From Icerya purchasi (taxonomy: Eukaryota; Arthropoda; Insecta; Hemiptera; Monophlebidae): DNA of 64,000 bases. The notes below the pieces were generated by a model. It saw nothing but the letters and a program-made list of their open reading frames with translations, did no database searches and was not told the origin of the DNA. Positions 1 through 24,302 of the stretch are shown here, piece by piece. The translations under genes and the position numbers were made by a program. Position 1 is the first letter of the stretch. Every line of letters starts with the position of its first letter. The DNA is taken from positions 154,665,774 through 154,729,773 of the forward strand of contig CM077115.1 in NCBI GenBank assembly GCA_039619475.1, read 5' to 3'.

Positions 1-2560
1 TCTGTGTTTTCAACCAGCTGGTGAACGGATAATGTAGCATTGTACGGTTCTACGACGGTATCTGAGACCTAAATGAAATAATAAAAACTTAGAATCTCAT
101 CTATTATTATTTTTTATTTTATAATTTTTAATGAGTCTTAGTACACATATTCTCAAAAACATTCTACTGAACGTTTTTAAAAACTTAAGCCTTAAATCAT
201 TGGAAAGTTTTTCAATGGCATCAGAGGTTTAAAAATTGTAGAGGTGACTGGAGGATCAGAAATCTTGCCATAAGCATTACGAATACGAATGAAAAACGAT
301 TTTACCAGTTATTAACGGCCGATCGACACACGGTAATGGAAATGGTGACCAACAAATTACATATCAGCGTTGAACGAACATTTTCTGTGATTTACACGAA
401 ACTGTCAAAAAGGGAGCAGTGCTCAAAAATTTAGTTTTCCATTTCTTCATGGAGATCAAAAACGAGAACATATGCAACCCTGATGATAAGACGTAATTCC
501 AGTACGGTTTGAAAACTAAAGTCAAAGTAATGAATTGCGCAGCCCTAACGTGGAGCCATCGACTATCGTGCGCGCATAAAAATCGAAAGTGAAATCCATA
601 TTAATTGCCTTCATCGATTGATAGAGTATGATCTTTAAAGAATTCATGCCCCGGAGATAGACGGTCATTAAAACTTTTTACCTTGATGCGCTAAAGCACC
701 TCAACAGGTGATTTGGCACGTACGGCCCCATGAAGGACCGGATGTTGTTACACAACGCATTAGTGCATAATTCCGTTCAACGTAACAAGTTATTTGGCAA
801 AAACAGATCCCAATATTACGCTAGTCTATATTCTCCAGATTTGGTCTCAGTCGACTCTTTCCGTTTAGCAAACCTAAAATGAGCTTAAAAGAAAACCATT
901 CTGAGACGATAGGAGACGTTCCCAATACTTGTTACTACTGATTTAGTGTCGTTCGTTAGAACCTTTGTCCAGCTCATGGTACGTTAAACTGTGTATATTG
1001 AGCAGTAAATCCATTATTTTTTTTCGATTTGTTTTTCTTTCCTAGCGCTGTCCTGTTTCATTTTGAACCGACGATGTATTGCGACGAAATGAAAAATCAT
1101 CAATGTATGCACTCATTTGCCAGCAACATGTTACACTTTTTCCCCATAGTTTTTAAATTGAATTACTTAAATTTAATTGGATAAATGTTGGTTCAATTTT
1201 TTCCCATTTTCTTTGTCTATTATTAAAAGATACCGTAAAAATACATGAAAGAATATAAAGATTGTAAAAAACTGAAGTACGAAAAAATTATACCATATTA
1301 TAAAGTAATCGAAAAATACTTCTTTATGATGAACTTGCTAATGAAGCTAAAAAAATCTATTTCACATTCATGGATCAAAAAGCAAACTAGCGTATATAGT
1401 TTGTACATTCAATGTTATTTGTTAAAAAAAAATTTATCTTTAAGAATTTTTAAGAAAATCTATTATTAGAAAACAAAATCCTACACACGCCTAGCTGACC
1501 TAAATAGTTTATAGAAGTAATTAAAATACTTCGATTACTCGTAATTAAAACAATTCTATATGTGCATATATATATATTTCTATGGTCCATAATTTTAATC
1601 ACTATGATCAGTCAATTGTTAATATGGTAATATCAGTTTTGTGCTTCCGCGATACCGCAAATTAGAAAACAGCCTCAAAGCTTGAAGGCAATGATTTCGC
1701 GCAGGTCAATACGAATACAGATTTAAATTATACTTGTATTGCAATTACAAGTATTTACCAATTTAAGCTATATCAAAATTTCGTTGTACGTCAACAATCT
1801 ACTTCTACAAAATAAATATAGAATAACATTAGGTAATCTACATCCTTCTATTCAATACTACGCTGTATAAACGAGATTTTTCGAGAAAAACTAAAAAATA
1901 AGTCAAACCCTAAAGAAGTAGAACAAAGAATGTTATCCTAGAAAAAGTATTAAGTTTTCGGTTAATTTAATACTGCAGACATTTGATACCAAACACTTCC
2001 AGGAGACATATAAATTAAGCAGCTATTCTATTAGACCTACCAAAAATGCTATCAATAAAATTTAAACTGAAAAACCAAAAAATTTAAAAGCATAAATAAA
2101 ATTAATCTCGTTACAATAGCAATATTATAACAGTACTTCTTTGATTGACATACATACAAAGTTCAAAAACTGATTTTACATATTATGAAATGTAATATTT
2201 TGAAGTTTATGTCAAAAATCATAGAGCAACCAGTATATTTTGTTTTCTGTTGTCAAGCATAAAAAACTATCTCTCGCATTTTGTCACATTTGGAATCACA
2301 TGCAATTTTATTGACACGAGAAACAAATTTATCGAGACAATAATCTCTCCTCCCTGTAATGCTGAAAATTATTCCATAAAACTGATTATATGAGTACTAC
2401 AGAACTTTAAAACAAATGACATAACCAATCAAAATCCCTAAAATTGAATTAGTCGCAAACTTTTCCTACAACAGATAGTGAGATTTGAACAAATATAACC
2501 GTTTTTAACAATATTCACCTTAGGTGATGCCAACAACTGAGTATATGTTCATTATTCGAT
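1..2560 (-). pseudogene. 5'-truncated tandem copy of beta-tubulin (continues off the left edge)
   Basis: Bases 1-68 match the 5' part of the terminal exon (9593-9660), 69-2518 match intron 4, and 2519-2560 match the last part of exon 4 (13131-13171). Acceptor and donor dinucleotides are preserved. In the exon 4 piece one extra base (GTTGGCATCACC against GTGCCATCACC) shifts the frame so that TAA falls just before the donor. Homology stops abruptly at 2560, inside exon 4, and exons 1-3 do not follow. The orientation is the same as the intact gene, and this piece lies downstream of it, so it is a tandem direct duplication of the gene's 3' half. The rest of the terminal exon is outside the window, so its state is unknown. 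An assembly artefact from two haplotypes is possible but would not explain the breakpoint within the exon. Confidence 0.85.
255..930 (+). mobile_element. decayed mariner transposase (irritans-like), copy in truncated locus
   Basis: Conceptual reading in shifting frames gives the order of a mariner transposase: an HTH-like piece (DRHTVMEMVTNKLHISVE), then KSKVKSILIAFID, EFMPRR and FYLDALKHLN, then KDRMLLHNALVHNS, which corresponds to the LLHDN block with its Asp lost, then YSPDLVSVDSF, which corresponds to YSPDLAPSDYF. Several stops and shifts show it is dead. No terminal inverted repeats were identified. It lies inside the duplicated intron, so it is older than the duplication. Confidence 0.75.
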
Positions 2561-4247
2561 ACTCGTTTTATTTCACCATCAGCGTATAAACGTGATAATA
2601 GGTTAATCAGACTGTTTCATTGTTAAATTTCCTTCTAAGTCGTTTTATATTAACTCCGTGTTCTACGAGTAATTCTGCTGTAAATTTTTAAAAAAAACAC
2701 CTACTGTCGATTTAATAGTTCGCAGCATTAAAATAAACACTAGTATTTCTCGAGCTGAAATTTTTAGTACTCCATACGCGAATAATATATAGAATATCAA
2801 TATGATTTGGAAAAGGAAAAAAAAATAAAAATAAAATTCAACAACCGAAACATCCATTTAACGCATAAATCACGGATAACATGCTGATCCAAAAATGTGT
2901 AACGTTAATAAAAATTGCAGACAAAACGGCAAAAGTAATAAATGTGTTTATTAAAGAAATTGTATTCGTTAAACATAACCAATTTCTAACTCCCAAGTTG
3001 GAGTTTCGAAGACTAAAAAAAGGTGCGTTGTACTGATGGAAGTGCCACTGCATAGTGATAACAAAAATATACTTTGACTTTTTATCAAAATTTAAAAAGC
3101 GTGAGAAAAGTTCCCAAAAACACAAGAAACAGTGTGCCTCATTGCTAGTGTCACTCCTAACAAATCCGGGAAGCAAATTAAAAAAAAACACAACACAATT
3201 ACCAGTTATTCAAAAAATATTAGTGATGAAAACAGTTAACAACACGGTCTAACAATCTTTTTAAGTTACTGGTTCGTATATAATTTTAATTTATTATCAG
3301 TTCTGAAATAATAGTAAATAGAGAAAATATTTTTCCATTATTTCGAAACAAAAACGGTAATTACACTAATAAGATTAAATTTTAAAAAAACATACATCTT
3401 ACCGAAAACGTTTGCTTCTTTGATGAAGAATCCATCAGAGCGAATACTTGAGGGAAAATTAAATTTAGCGGTCAATTTAAATACAACTGTATACGCAAAC
3501 AGCACATATACAGTTAACGTTTAAATTTATTTAAAATAATAAAGAAAAAGAATATAGTGATTATTACATTCGAATTCGATTCCTTGCTCTTTTGCCGAAA
3601 TAAAATGTTCAATGACTTTTTTGTCAAAATCGCGAATTTCGTTATAAATTAAACTGTTTTTCGCTGAAATCATTAAGCCTATTTTCAGTTATTGTATTCC
3701 TTAAAAACGTTTTCATCCGTTCACGAGTTCAAATATATCGCTTGAATTCCGCAGTTGACATGGGAATAATAGTTATGATAATTTTGAATTTAATATCGTT
3801 TTACTAAAAGCGTGTCATTTAATCTGTTTTCAAACAACTAAAAGAGACTACTAAACAACCGACAAAGAAGAAAAATCTTTTCCAGAATAAATTTTTAACT
3901 CGGTTTTTAATTTGGATACCTAACATTGGATAAAGTCGAAAGACCGATCCGAACATTGATTTACAGAAATGCTGATTCCTGTAAATAGCGGAATTTTCAG
4001 GTTCTAAACGACTTTTATACGAAAGTCTGTCTTTTATTTGAAAAATTATCATTATGCCGCATACTTCTCTTTAGCAACAATATCATTTGTATTCCTCTCT
4101 GCGATTAATAGCTTTTACCACGACTTAAACCACTTCCAACTTTATTTAGGTCAGTTTTAAAGGGTTGCCCGCTTTTAGTATCGTTACGATTGCGTCGCGC
4201 TGATGCACGAAAATTATTTTAAAAAACTTCACAGGAAATATTTTCTT
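2561..4247. other. intergenic, no gene recognised
   Basis: AT-rich. Overlapping short reading frames on both strands (2838-3191 minus, 3055-3252 plus) have no recognisable domain. They are most likely chance or very old repeat material. Confidence 0.6.
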
Positions 4248-4764
4248 TTAACCTTCGAGTGCTCGCATTATGAGCCCGCGACAAAAAATTCGTGTTATTT
4301 TGTACACGATGCAACTTGTCAAGATATAGCATCCTAGTAGCTGCCCCCTGTACCTCGCCCCCTTGCTTAAAAATTATAAGAAATCCCGTGCGCAGGTGAA
4401 CGCAAGACAACGGTTGTTGTCGGTGTCGCGTTTGGCGGCATATTGCTCACTGTGCGACTACTCATGTAAGTAAAATTCGTGTGTCTGATTCTTTACTATA
4501 CTTGAAATATTACTAGTTTTCATTGTGTATTATGTTATTTTGATGTAAATATCGTAATAATATTGATATTTAGTTTTAATTAATTATTGTTTTTTTTTTT
4601 ATTTTCGTTTTGCTTAGTTTATTTTATATCTTTTTAGGTAACGCGTGACGAAAAAACAAAAAATAAATTCCACCCTGTTTTCTAGCTTCCAAAAATAGAG
4701 TTAAGCCGAGTACAATATTCGGATTTGGTTAAAAGAAAGTTCTAATATCCTACGGCCTAATAAA

Positions 4765-5092
4765 AAGCAAAAAAAAAGTGGTTCTACTATTGTCAACTTT
4801 ACACGATGATAATAAGATCGATGAAACTATGCCGGTACTGCTGAGAAACTAGAAATCATAACATGTTACAATTGGACTAAAGGCGGAGTTGATGTAGTCG
4901 ATCAAATGGAAGAATATTCCGTAGATAGAATGACACGCAGATGGCCGATGAGATTATTTTTCTCAATTCTGAATATTGCCGGCATAAATAGTCAAGTAAT
5001 ATATAAAGAAAATACCAACCACTTGTTATTATTACGACGAATGTTTTCGAAAGAAATTGCTCTGGCTATGACTAGACCACATATAATTAGAA
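4765..5092 (+). pseudogene. piggyBac transposase C-terminal fragment
   Basis: Encodes KGGVDVVDQMEEYSVDRMTR with neighbouring FFSILNIAGINSQVIYK and a LLRRMF...KEIALAM block, matching the last part of piggyBac-type transposases, which cut and paste DNA at TTAA. A frame change lies near 4845 between the LSTLHDD part and this part. The open frame is ended by the hAT insertion at 5093. The fragment alone cannot be catalytic, because the upstream Asp-containing part is absent. Confidence 0.8.
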
Positions 5093-5945
5093 CAGGATTT
5101 CCCAACCTTTTTTTCGTCGACCCCCCCGAATTATAAATAACATTTCCATGCCACCCTTAATATTTTCATTTAAAAAAAAAAAACGTTCATTAGTTCAACG
5201 ACTTATTTATTTTAATTCCAAGTTGTAAAAAAACTCAAACCTAATTTAAAACGTTTTTTATCGAAATAATTTATTATAATTAGAGTACTAATGAGATACT
5301 TGAGCTTACATGCTCTGCACCAATTGGTTGATTCTAGGTTGTTTTTGCCAGAGCTATCGTCAAGTCGTTGTTAACGGCACGACGATTTCGCTGCTTAGTT
5401 TTAATTAAAACCAAAGCTGAAAACACTGTCTCACATAAGTATATCGAAGAAAAAGGAACAAGTATTCTCAAAGCAAGAGGCAACTTTCGAATTAACAAGG
5501 AATCATTTGATCCAAAATTTCTCCACTGTCAAGAGATGGAAGTCATCTTTCGTTGTCGAATCGGCCTTCATTTCTAGAAATTCTTCTGGTAATTATAAGA
5601 CACTGACAACAAATGTTTCTGGTTAGGTGCCATATTGGTGACTCTGAATTAATATCTCGATAGTATCAGTGAAATTCGTCTTCCAGCGTTTGCAAATGAA
5701 TTTGTATTTCAACTTTTAAATCTTCGTCCAGTTTTTTACTTTTAATTGCTTCCAATAGTCGAGAAAAATATATTATTACATTTTCAGCAGATACTTTTTG
5801 ATTCTATAGTTGAAGCTTTGATACGAACCCCTGAGTATGATCATAGTTACTTATTACAGTGCCGTTTCTATCTTAAAACTTCAAGTTTAGCTGATTCAAG
5901 TCAGCAAATAGATCAGTTAAATAAGTCAACCTCCATTGAAATTGT

Positions 5946-6149
5946 TCATTGTTGAACATTTGCAAAAAATCTTTTTTTTCTTTTGAACGCAAGAAAGAGG
6001 ATCACCTCCTCTTTCAATTCATAAAGGCGAGCCAACAAGAAAAAAAACTCTTTCGACTTCGAAATCAGAGTAGGATGTTGCTGGCTCAAATGCCTTTCAA
6101 GGCGATTGGGCCTCATGCTATCGTTACTTAAAACTTTCAAACATATCAC
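5946..6149 (-). pseudogene. BED zinc finger fragment of hAT transposase
   Basis: Reads CLKVLSNDSMRPNRLERHLS with the C...H...H spacing of BED fingers, joined abnormally to a downstream transposase segment. BED fingers bind the element's own terminal DNA. The fusion is an internal deletion and not a new domain architecture, since the sister copy at 26290-27880 has the missing middle part. Confidence 0.7.
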
Positions 6150-6206
6150 ACACTGAGGTAATTATCGTTACTTAAAACGTTCATACATATCACACACTGA
6201 GCTAAT
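6119..6206. repeat. 44-bp direct duplication in the BED finger
   Basis: Two adjacent units each starting ATCGTTACTTAAAAC and ending ACACTGAG(G/C)TAATT, with about four differences between them. Confidence 0.85.
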
Positions 6207-6519
6207 TTTAGCTGGTCTTTCTCTCAGAAGGTAAATCCAAACTTAATACAGTTTTCTGAAAACTTTCTCTTTTTCGCTACCATTTTGCGCCTACAACAGT
6301 AAATTACCTGCATGTAATTGCACTCCTTTTACCTACATATAGCCAAGCGTTTGCGTTCTTGATTTAGATATGACTGGTGATGGGCATGATGATTAGTAAC
6401 AAATACCACTACATTACTGTTAATCCAAGATTTTTATAAGTTATTCATATTATTATAATTTTATAATTATTTGTCCCGCGTCTTGTTACATAATACATAA
6501 AACACTGATGAAATAGAAT

Positions 6520-6836
6520 GGTGGCCGCTCAAATATAATTTTTAAATTCCCCGTTTTCCTGACACAAATCCTCCCAGTTTTCCCAGTCCAAATTCCCCCG
6601 ATTTGATGGTTATTAGAATTGTACAAAAAGAATGGTATTTTTGTTACTATTAATAATATTTGACCGCGCAGCATATTTATATGAATAAAACAGAGCTTCG
6701 TAATTTATTTTAAGTAAAGTGCAGTAAAAATGCACTTATTTTTCACTTCAAGTGATTTTTTCTTATTAAAAATATCGTTTTTATTTATTTTTACTTTTTT
6801 CCCGGGGTTTCCCAGTTTCCCGGTTAGGTGGCCACC
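6520..6836. mobile_element. MITE with GGTGGCC ends, nested in hAT copy A
   Basis: 317 bases beginning GGTGGCCGCTCAAATATAAT and ending GGTTAGGTGGCCACC, so the outer 7 bases are an inverted repeat. The interior (for example TTAGAATTGTACAA, TATTTGACCGCGCAGC and TCGTAATTTATT) is shared with 15328-16102 in tubulin intron 3. It has no coding capacity. The exact target duplication is unclear; GAAT/GAATAG traces flank it. Confidence 0.6.
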
Positions 6837-7655
6837 CCGAATAGTTTCATAAAGATTTTTAAAAATCTTTAGCAACCATTTATGTAACCAGAATTTTTAA
6901 ATACCTACGCGTAAAATATAGATTTCATCTAATTTCTTTGGTATTTTTTTTATAATTTTTAGTTGCCTGAAAGGTCATTTTTGAAGGCATGTAATATTAT
7001 TTATTGAACGCCCCTCGACCGATGTTTCATTTACCCGTTAAATTAATTTTTCTTTCGAAAATTCAAATTTACTGCGCCCCCTTGACATCTTTCTATGCCC
7101 TCCTAGGGGGGCGCGCCCCCTGGTTGGGAAATTCTGAATTAGAAGATCTGACGTAAACACTGCACAAACAGTTAAGAAACCAAATCACCCGATTTGTGCC
7201 ATCGGAACATCAAAATATACTCTCAGGTAAAAAAGGTGTATGCGCAGTATGCCTGTCCAAGTAAAATAGGATCAAGAAAGGGTGCAATAGATGCGTCAAA
7301 TTACTGCGCAAAGAACATTTATATGTACATGTGTCACGACTGTTTTGCTGAAATACAGTCGTAGATAATGAAAATGTTACATTTCTCTTTCTTTTTTATG
7401 TAGATTAAGATAAACATGTTAAAATTCAAGAAATTATACCTAAGATTTCCCAATGCATTTTTCTTCTTCTAATAAACATAAAACTTTAATAAATGTTACT
7501 TTTCATGATAGTTTGTTTTATTCTATCCGTTTAAAATCATTTTAAATTTATTTAAATATTATTTTCAAAAAAAAATCATTTGAAGTATAGGTGGCAAAAT
7601 GCTCCCCACGCGATCACTCACAATTCACGGAAAGGCGCGACTACTCTAGGGTTAA

Positions 7656-8838
7656 TTTAGTATTATATAAATTTAAATTACAGTACTTCATACTTCATCA
7701 TACAGAATCTTTGACCCTTGATATATAATGCCTGATTAGCTTTCTATATATGCGATAACAATTTATCTTCTATTTTTTTCTAGAATACTGTTAACTAAAA
7801 AGTAAATGTTTAAAAGTTACATAGTTAACCCTGAACTGCATAATGTTATCGAAAAATAACACAGAACTATAGTATCGTTTAATATTTTTAACCTCTTTTC
7901 CGGAAGTAATAAAGTCTAATCACTTCGAAATTATTCTTTGAAATTCGATACATATTAAACCTGAATTCACTTTTAAATAGCAAATATCAATGAAACAGTT
8001 ACCCCCTAGTAATAAAATTTAATAAAAGCAACAAAATAAATTAATAAAAATTTTCCGACTTTAAAAAAATTATTCGACCTTTCTGAAAGTACAAATTTGA
8101 GTGATAATCATTGTCACTATTTTAGAAAATAAATATGAAAAATTGATTGGTGGCGAGCATTTCCAAAAATAGGTATGCGAATAGGAATATATGGAAATAT
8201 TTTAATCGGCTCGTTATTAAAAATTTTAACTTTGTACCTTGAGAACGTTTCCTTTTTTCTTATCATGAAAAAATATTTCAATTAGATATAGGATAGATAA
8301 TACGATAGGAAGTGTATTTACTTTTGAAAGTAATGTACACTTTATTAATATTAACTAAATGGCAGTTATATTTGAAATAAAGCAATGCAAATCAAGATTA
8401 TTTGATGTTGGTATAAATGCAGTTACAATCTTTCAGCTATAGTCGATTTAGAAGTATTCCTTTTTTATAGATTTTTTTGTTTAAACGGTACCCCCTACCA
8501 CTTAGTAGAACGACTGAATGTTAATTAGTAGTAAAAAAAACAAAAAAAAAACGAATACGATTGTTCTAGTATTATAAACTGTATGAAATCGAATATCAAT
8601 CCATACGATCCCTTTACATTATCGACGAGTTTTAACTGTAGTCTATACGCTCAAAACAATTATAACATACACGTCCAAAATTTGCTATTATTTATTTATA
8701 TAAATGCAAAAATGTTCAGATGCAAATTAAAAACAAAAGAAAAAAAATTTAAAAATTACAAAGGGAACGATTACACACTTAAACAAAAAAAAAAAAATTT
8801 GCGTTAATAACTCGTAGGTGTTTTTTTTAAATAAATAT
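7656..8838. other. intergenic and beta-tubulin 3' UTR side
   Basis: AT-rich sequence with long A runs near 8530-8550 and 8790-8802. The last about 150 bases before 8839 are probably tubulin 3' UTR. The reading frame at 8583-8807 is Lys/Asn-rich chance sequence. Confidence 0.6.
8691..8696 (-). terminator. candidate poly(A) signal of beta-tubulin
   Basis: The complement reads AATAAA about 143 bases after the TAA stop, the first canonical hexamer downstream on the minus strand. Another is at 8341-8346. Which is used cannot be told from sequence. Confidence 0.35.
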
Positions 8839-21143
<12,305 letters not shown>

Positions 21144-21334
21144 TTTTAAATATTAAAATATAAAAAACTTAATTAAAACAAGTTAACTCAAAAAAGTGAA
21201 CACGTTTTCTGCCGAAAAGACCGTTAGAACGAACAGCAGATTGCAAATGACAAACAACGCGGACAAAGGAAGTTAACGGAATAAAGAATTATGTTAGCGC
21301 CAAGCTGGTTTTACTCTAAGCGAGCTATTCTGTG

Positions 21335-21339
21335 ATTGG
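21335..21339 (-). promoter_or_regulatory. CCAAT box upstream of beta-tubulin
   Basis: On the minus strand the sequence reads AACCAATCACAG about 196 bases upstream of the start codon. No TATA box was seen in the 280 bases above the ATG, so a TATA-less housekeeping-type promoter is likely. The transcription start and any 5' UTR intron cannot be placed. Confidence 0.35.
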
Positions 21340-21399
21340 TTGAACAACTTAATGTGATGATGTCACATCATGGCTGCTACTCGCCTACTAACGTAAAAT

Positions 21400-22189
21400 T
21401 TATCCAAGGTTGTCTTTTTTAATTCGTTCCTTAAATGGTTATTTAAAAGATTCTGCTTCAATTTTTAAAGTTGTCTACTTAAAAATTTATTTACTCGTCT
21501 ATTTTTCAAAAAAAAGTTAGTTTCTTTATAATGTATATTCTCTGCAATTTACGGGTGAATATAAATTACTTCTTATTACAGTTCTACAGAATACGTTCCG
21601 GGTTCCTGTCTATAACAATTTATAGCAGTCAACGGGGATAATCATTTAAAATAAGAATGTTTTTACAATATTTATTTGGGTGAACCAAAATTTTTGTTTC
21701 ACTTTATAATTATTATCCAGATTGTCTTCTTATAAATCTAATAATAAAAATATGAATATTCCGAATAATTTTTATATTTTGTAAATAATCGAAATAGTAA
21801 CAATAATTTTTTAATACAAAATTCTTTCCAATGCGTAAACAGTTATTTAAAGAGCATTGCTCCCTCTTTCTTTCTGGAAACCATGAAGAGAAAGTATTCA
21901 AGTTCAAATTTTAAAGCAGAAATGAAAAAACAAAAATTTGTTGGTATTAATTTATTAGTTAATAAAATTTAATTTTATTTAACAAATTGTTATTGCGCAA
22001 ATCAGTGCTTTAGAATAAATCATTACACAACCAAAATTAATAACAAGTATAAACGGCACCGCGGAAGCTATTAATTCAAAAAGATGAAATTTCGAATCGC
22101 TTCATCAATTTTTCTAATAATCATAGAATTTACATAGAATGAAGAAATACTTCATCGCAGAATTGATTATATTACACTACAGAACAAGG
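21400..22189. other. upstream intergenic, no gene
   Basis: AT-rich. Nothing beyond short chance reading frames (21713-21907). Confidence 0.6.
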
Positions 22190-22566
22190 CCGTGTCCATG
22201 GGTGGAACGGCGAAGGGGTAACCCCCCAATTAGAACTGAAATTGTTATTATATTTAAAATAAATATTGATGATTTTTTAGGGTGTTTTTACATTTAAAAA
22301 AATAGAAAAAATATGCTCCACATTTTTAGGTACTTCATTAATATTTTATGCAAAATTTTTTATTACGAGTAAAATCAATAACATACGTAATTTTTATTAA
22401 TGATTATATGGTAATTCATTTATATAAATCATTAATATATAAATCAAAATGATGGAAATTATTAATAGTATGAATATAAGTGAAAAATGTATTATTATTT
22501 ATAAAATGAATATGCAAAGAAAATTTTCATCCCCACCCACACAAAATTCTGGGTACGGCCCTGATA
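22190..22566. mobile_element. MITE-like repeat with GGCCGTGTCC / GGGCCGTACCC ends
   Basis: Starts AAGGCCGTGTCCATGGGTGG and its other end, complemented, reads CAGGGCCGTACCCAG. The interior is very AT-rich and non-coding. Confidence 0.45.
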
Positions 22567-24302
22567 TAGAACCTTACGCTGCTCACAACTGAAAAAACCC
22601 TCCATTATTCGTATTCTATATTTTATAGGTATTCATTTATATCTTAAATGTTTTAAATCAATTCCTATAGCCATTTTTGTGGATTCACCATCCTCATAAA
22701 AAACAACACCATCAAAGAAATTTTTTGTACAGCCAAATAAGATAAAGCTGTTTATTGTGACCCCTGTACTTTCCCCTATTTTTCGCGCTTATTTTTCTAA
22801 TAAATCTATTACCAGTTTCCTTTTTATTCGTTTCTTCTTCTACTCTTCTACATTATTTTTATTTACTTCTTCGCTTTATTTCGTTCTTTTTCGATTTCTG
22901 ATCCGTACACGATTATTAAAAGTCCCGCGATTATAGATTCTAATAAGAGCTGGAAATCATTCAACAGCCCAATAATGGGGTTGTACAGAATTATACTAAA
23001 TATTATTATTAATCCTACGATAATATGGTGAATCTATCCGTATTTTATCTCTTACTATGGTATATGATCTCGTTTGTTTTCAATATTGTTTTATTCTACT
23101 TTGATTCTATGTTGAAATATTTTTTCATTACATATGAATTTTCTGATAACTGTAAAAATTAACAGAGATTTTAATTTTAATTTCTCTCCTTATCACTGAT
23201 AGAATTTTATTGAACTACAAACTTCAGCAGTTTTAGTTATTATACTATTTATATGACTGCCGTTATTCTCCGTTAACATTAATGCACAGAAAACAAAATT
23301 TACATAAAAGATGTAAAAGATATGTTTATATTTGTGTCTAATCATGATTTAACGAACTAACGGTTTTTAGCCTGCTTGTGAACTTTAAATTTATAATCAA
23401 CTGCGTACTGATAGGATAGTCTCTTGCCCGCCGGCTGGCGCGATGAATTATCAAGCGCTATTTTCAAGAAGTTCTAATTTACAATTTTAGTTTTTTCATC
23501 GAAATTTCACTCAACATAAAATTGTAGTTATAACTAAAACACAAAAATGATTTAAATAATACAAATTATAATACTGAGTTGGTAGCAAAAGAAAAGAAAT
23601 TGGCTGGTGTCTAGCCCCTGAAACTCCTCACAGATCTTATCAGTATTTTGTTTCGTATTTGTGAAAAAAGTTCAACACAATTATAAGTGAAAGAGTGAAT
23701 TATTTGAATTGGGTAGAATTTTTAAATTGACCTTCAAATAAATAAATAAAAGAAAATTGTTTCAACTCATTTTAATCATATTCACAAAACAATAAATATG
23801 AAAAGGGTAACACTAAGAAAAATGTAAATAAGTATGAAACAAAAATACTGATAACATACGTGAGGAGTTTCCTAGACACAAATAAGAAATTGTAATCGGC
23901 ATTCATAAACAACATAAACTTCTTAGAAAGCTCCTGAAAAAGCAGTGTATAACTTTTCACTTTTTTGTTTTTTTTTTGTTTTATAATGGATAATAAAACT
24001 TTTGCGACTCGAAAATTCGAAGCAAATTATTTTTTGCATACAACATACTTTATGGAACATCGTTGGCTTTTGTTCGTAAAAAAAAAATAATAATTTAAAT
24101 GTAACAAGAACACCGTAGCCAGTAAGTAAAAAAAAATAAGAAAAAGGTAAGAACAAAAATTCAAATGAAAATTATAATAATAAGTATTTCCAGAATTGAA
24201 AATGTTTGATATAGTGGTCGTTTTTAAATCAAGTAAGAAACCTTAATTGTAACGAATAAATGAAATCACTATTAAGGAAAAAAAAATGTATATACATATA
24301 TA
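22567..24302. other. intergenic, no gene recognised
   Basis: AT-rich with no repeat or domain I recognise. Short minus-strand frames at 23772-24156 are rich in Phe and Lys, as expected from A/T-rich chance ORFs. Confidence 0.6.

Larger units (their letters stand above)
5093..7136 (-). mobile_element. hAT element copy A (BED-finger half retained), nested in piggyBac
   Basis: Terminal inverted repeats CAGGATTTCCCAACC (5093) and CAGAATTTCCCAACC (complement of 7122-7136). Perfect 8-bp target duplication AATTAGAA at 5085-5092 and 7137-7144, as expected for hAT. On the minus strand the decayed reading frame has a BED-type zinc finger (QCVICLKVLSNDSMRPNRLE then RHLSQQHP, complement of about 6060-6155), which passes directly into LYELKEEVILFLAFKRKKRF, a block that in the sister copy lies after the catalytic region. 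So the DDE part is deleted. Towards 5340-5580 is a decayed hAT dimerisation domain. A 44-bp direct duplication (6119-6162 and 6163-6206) disrupts the BED finger. A MITE is nested at 6520-6836. Confidence 0.85.
4252..7651 (+). mobile_element. piggyBac-like element, internally deleted and interrupted
   Basis: Flanked on both sides by TTAA (4248-4251 and 7652-7655), the piggyBac target. The ends form imperfect inverted repeats (CCTTCGAGTGCTCGC at the left; CCCTAGAGTAGTCGC is the complement of the right end). Inside are fragments of a transposase reading KVVLLLSTLHDD (about 4775) and YNWTKGGVDVVDQM then RRWPMRLFF (from about 4870), typical of the C-terminal half of the DDE_Tnp_1_7 domain. They are followed after the nested hAT by a degenerate Cys-rich tail, CAVC...CNRC, at about 7230-7290. 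Stops and a frameshift make it inactive. The N-terminal half is missing. Without the nested hAT and its duplicated target the element is about 1.35 kb. Confidence 0.8.

Noticed and set aside
1245..1469. 74-residue frame present twice with identical sequence (also 11435-11659)
   Set aside because: Identity comes from the duplicated tubulin intron. The frame is Lys/Tyr-rich, runs antisense in an intron, and has no recognisable domain.
2838..3252. Overlapping frames on both strands as a small gene pair
   Set aside because: No domain, no matching splice structure, composition as in surrounding AT-rich DNA.
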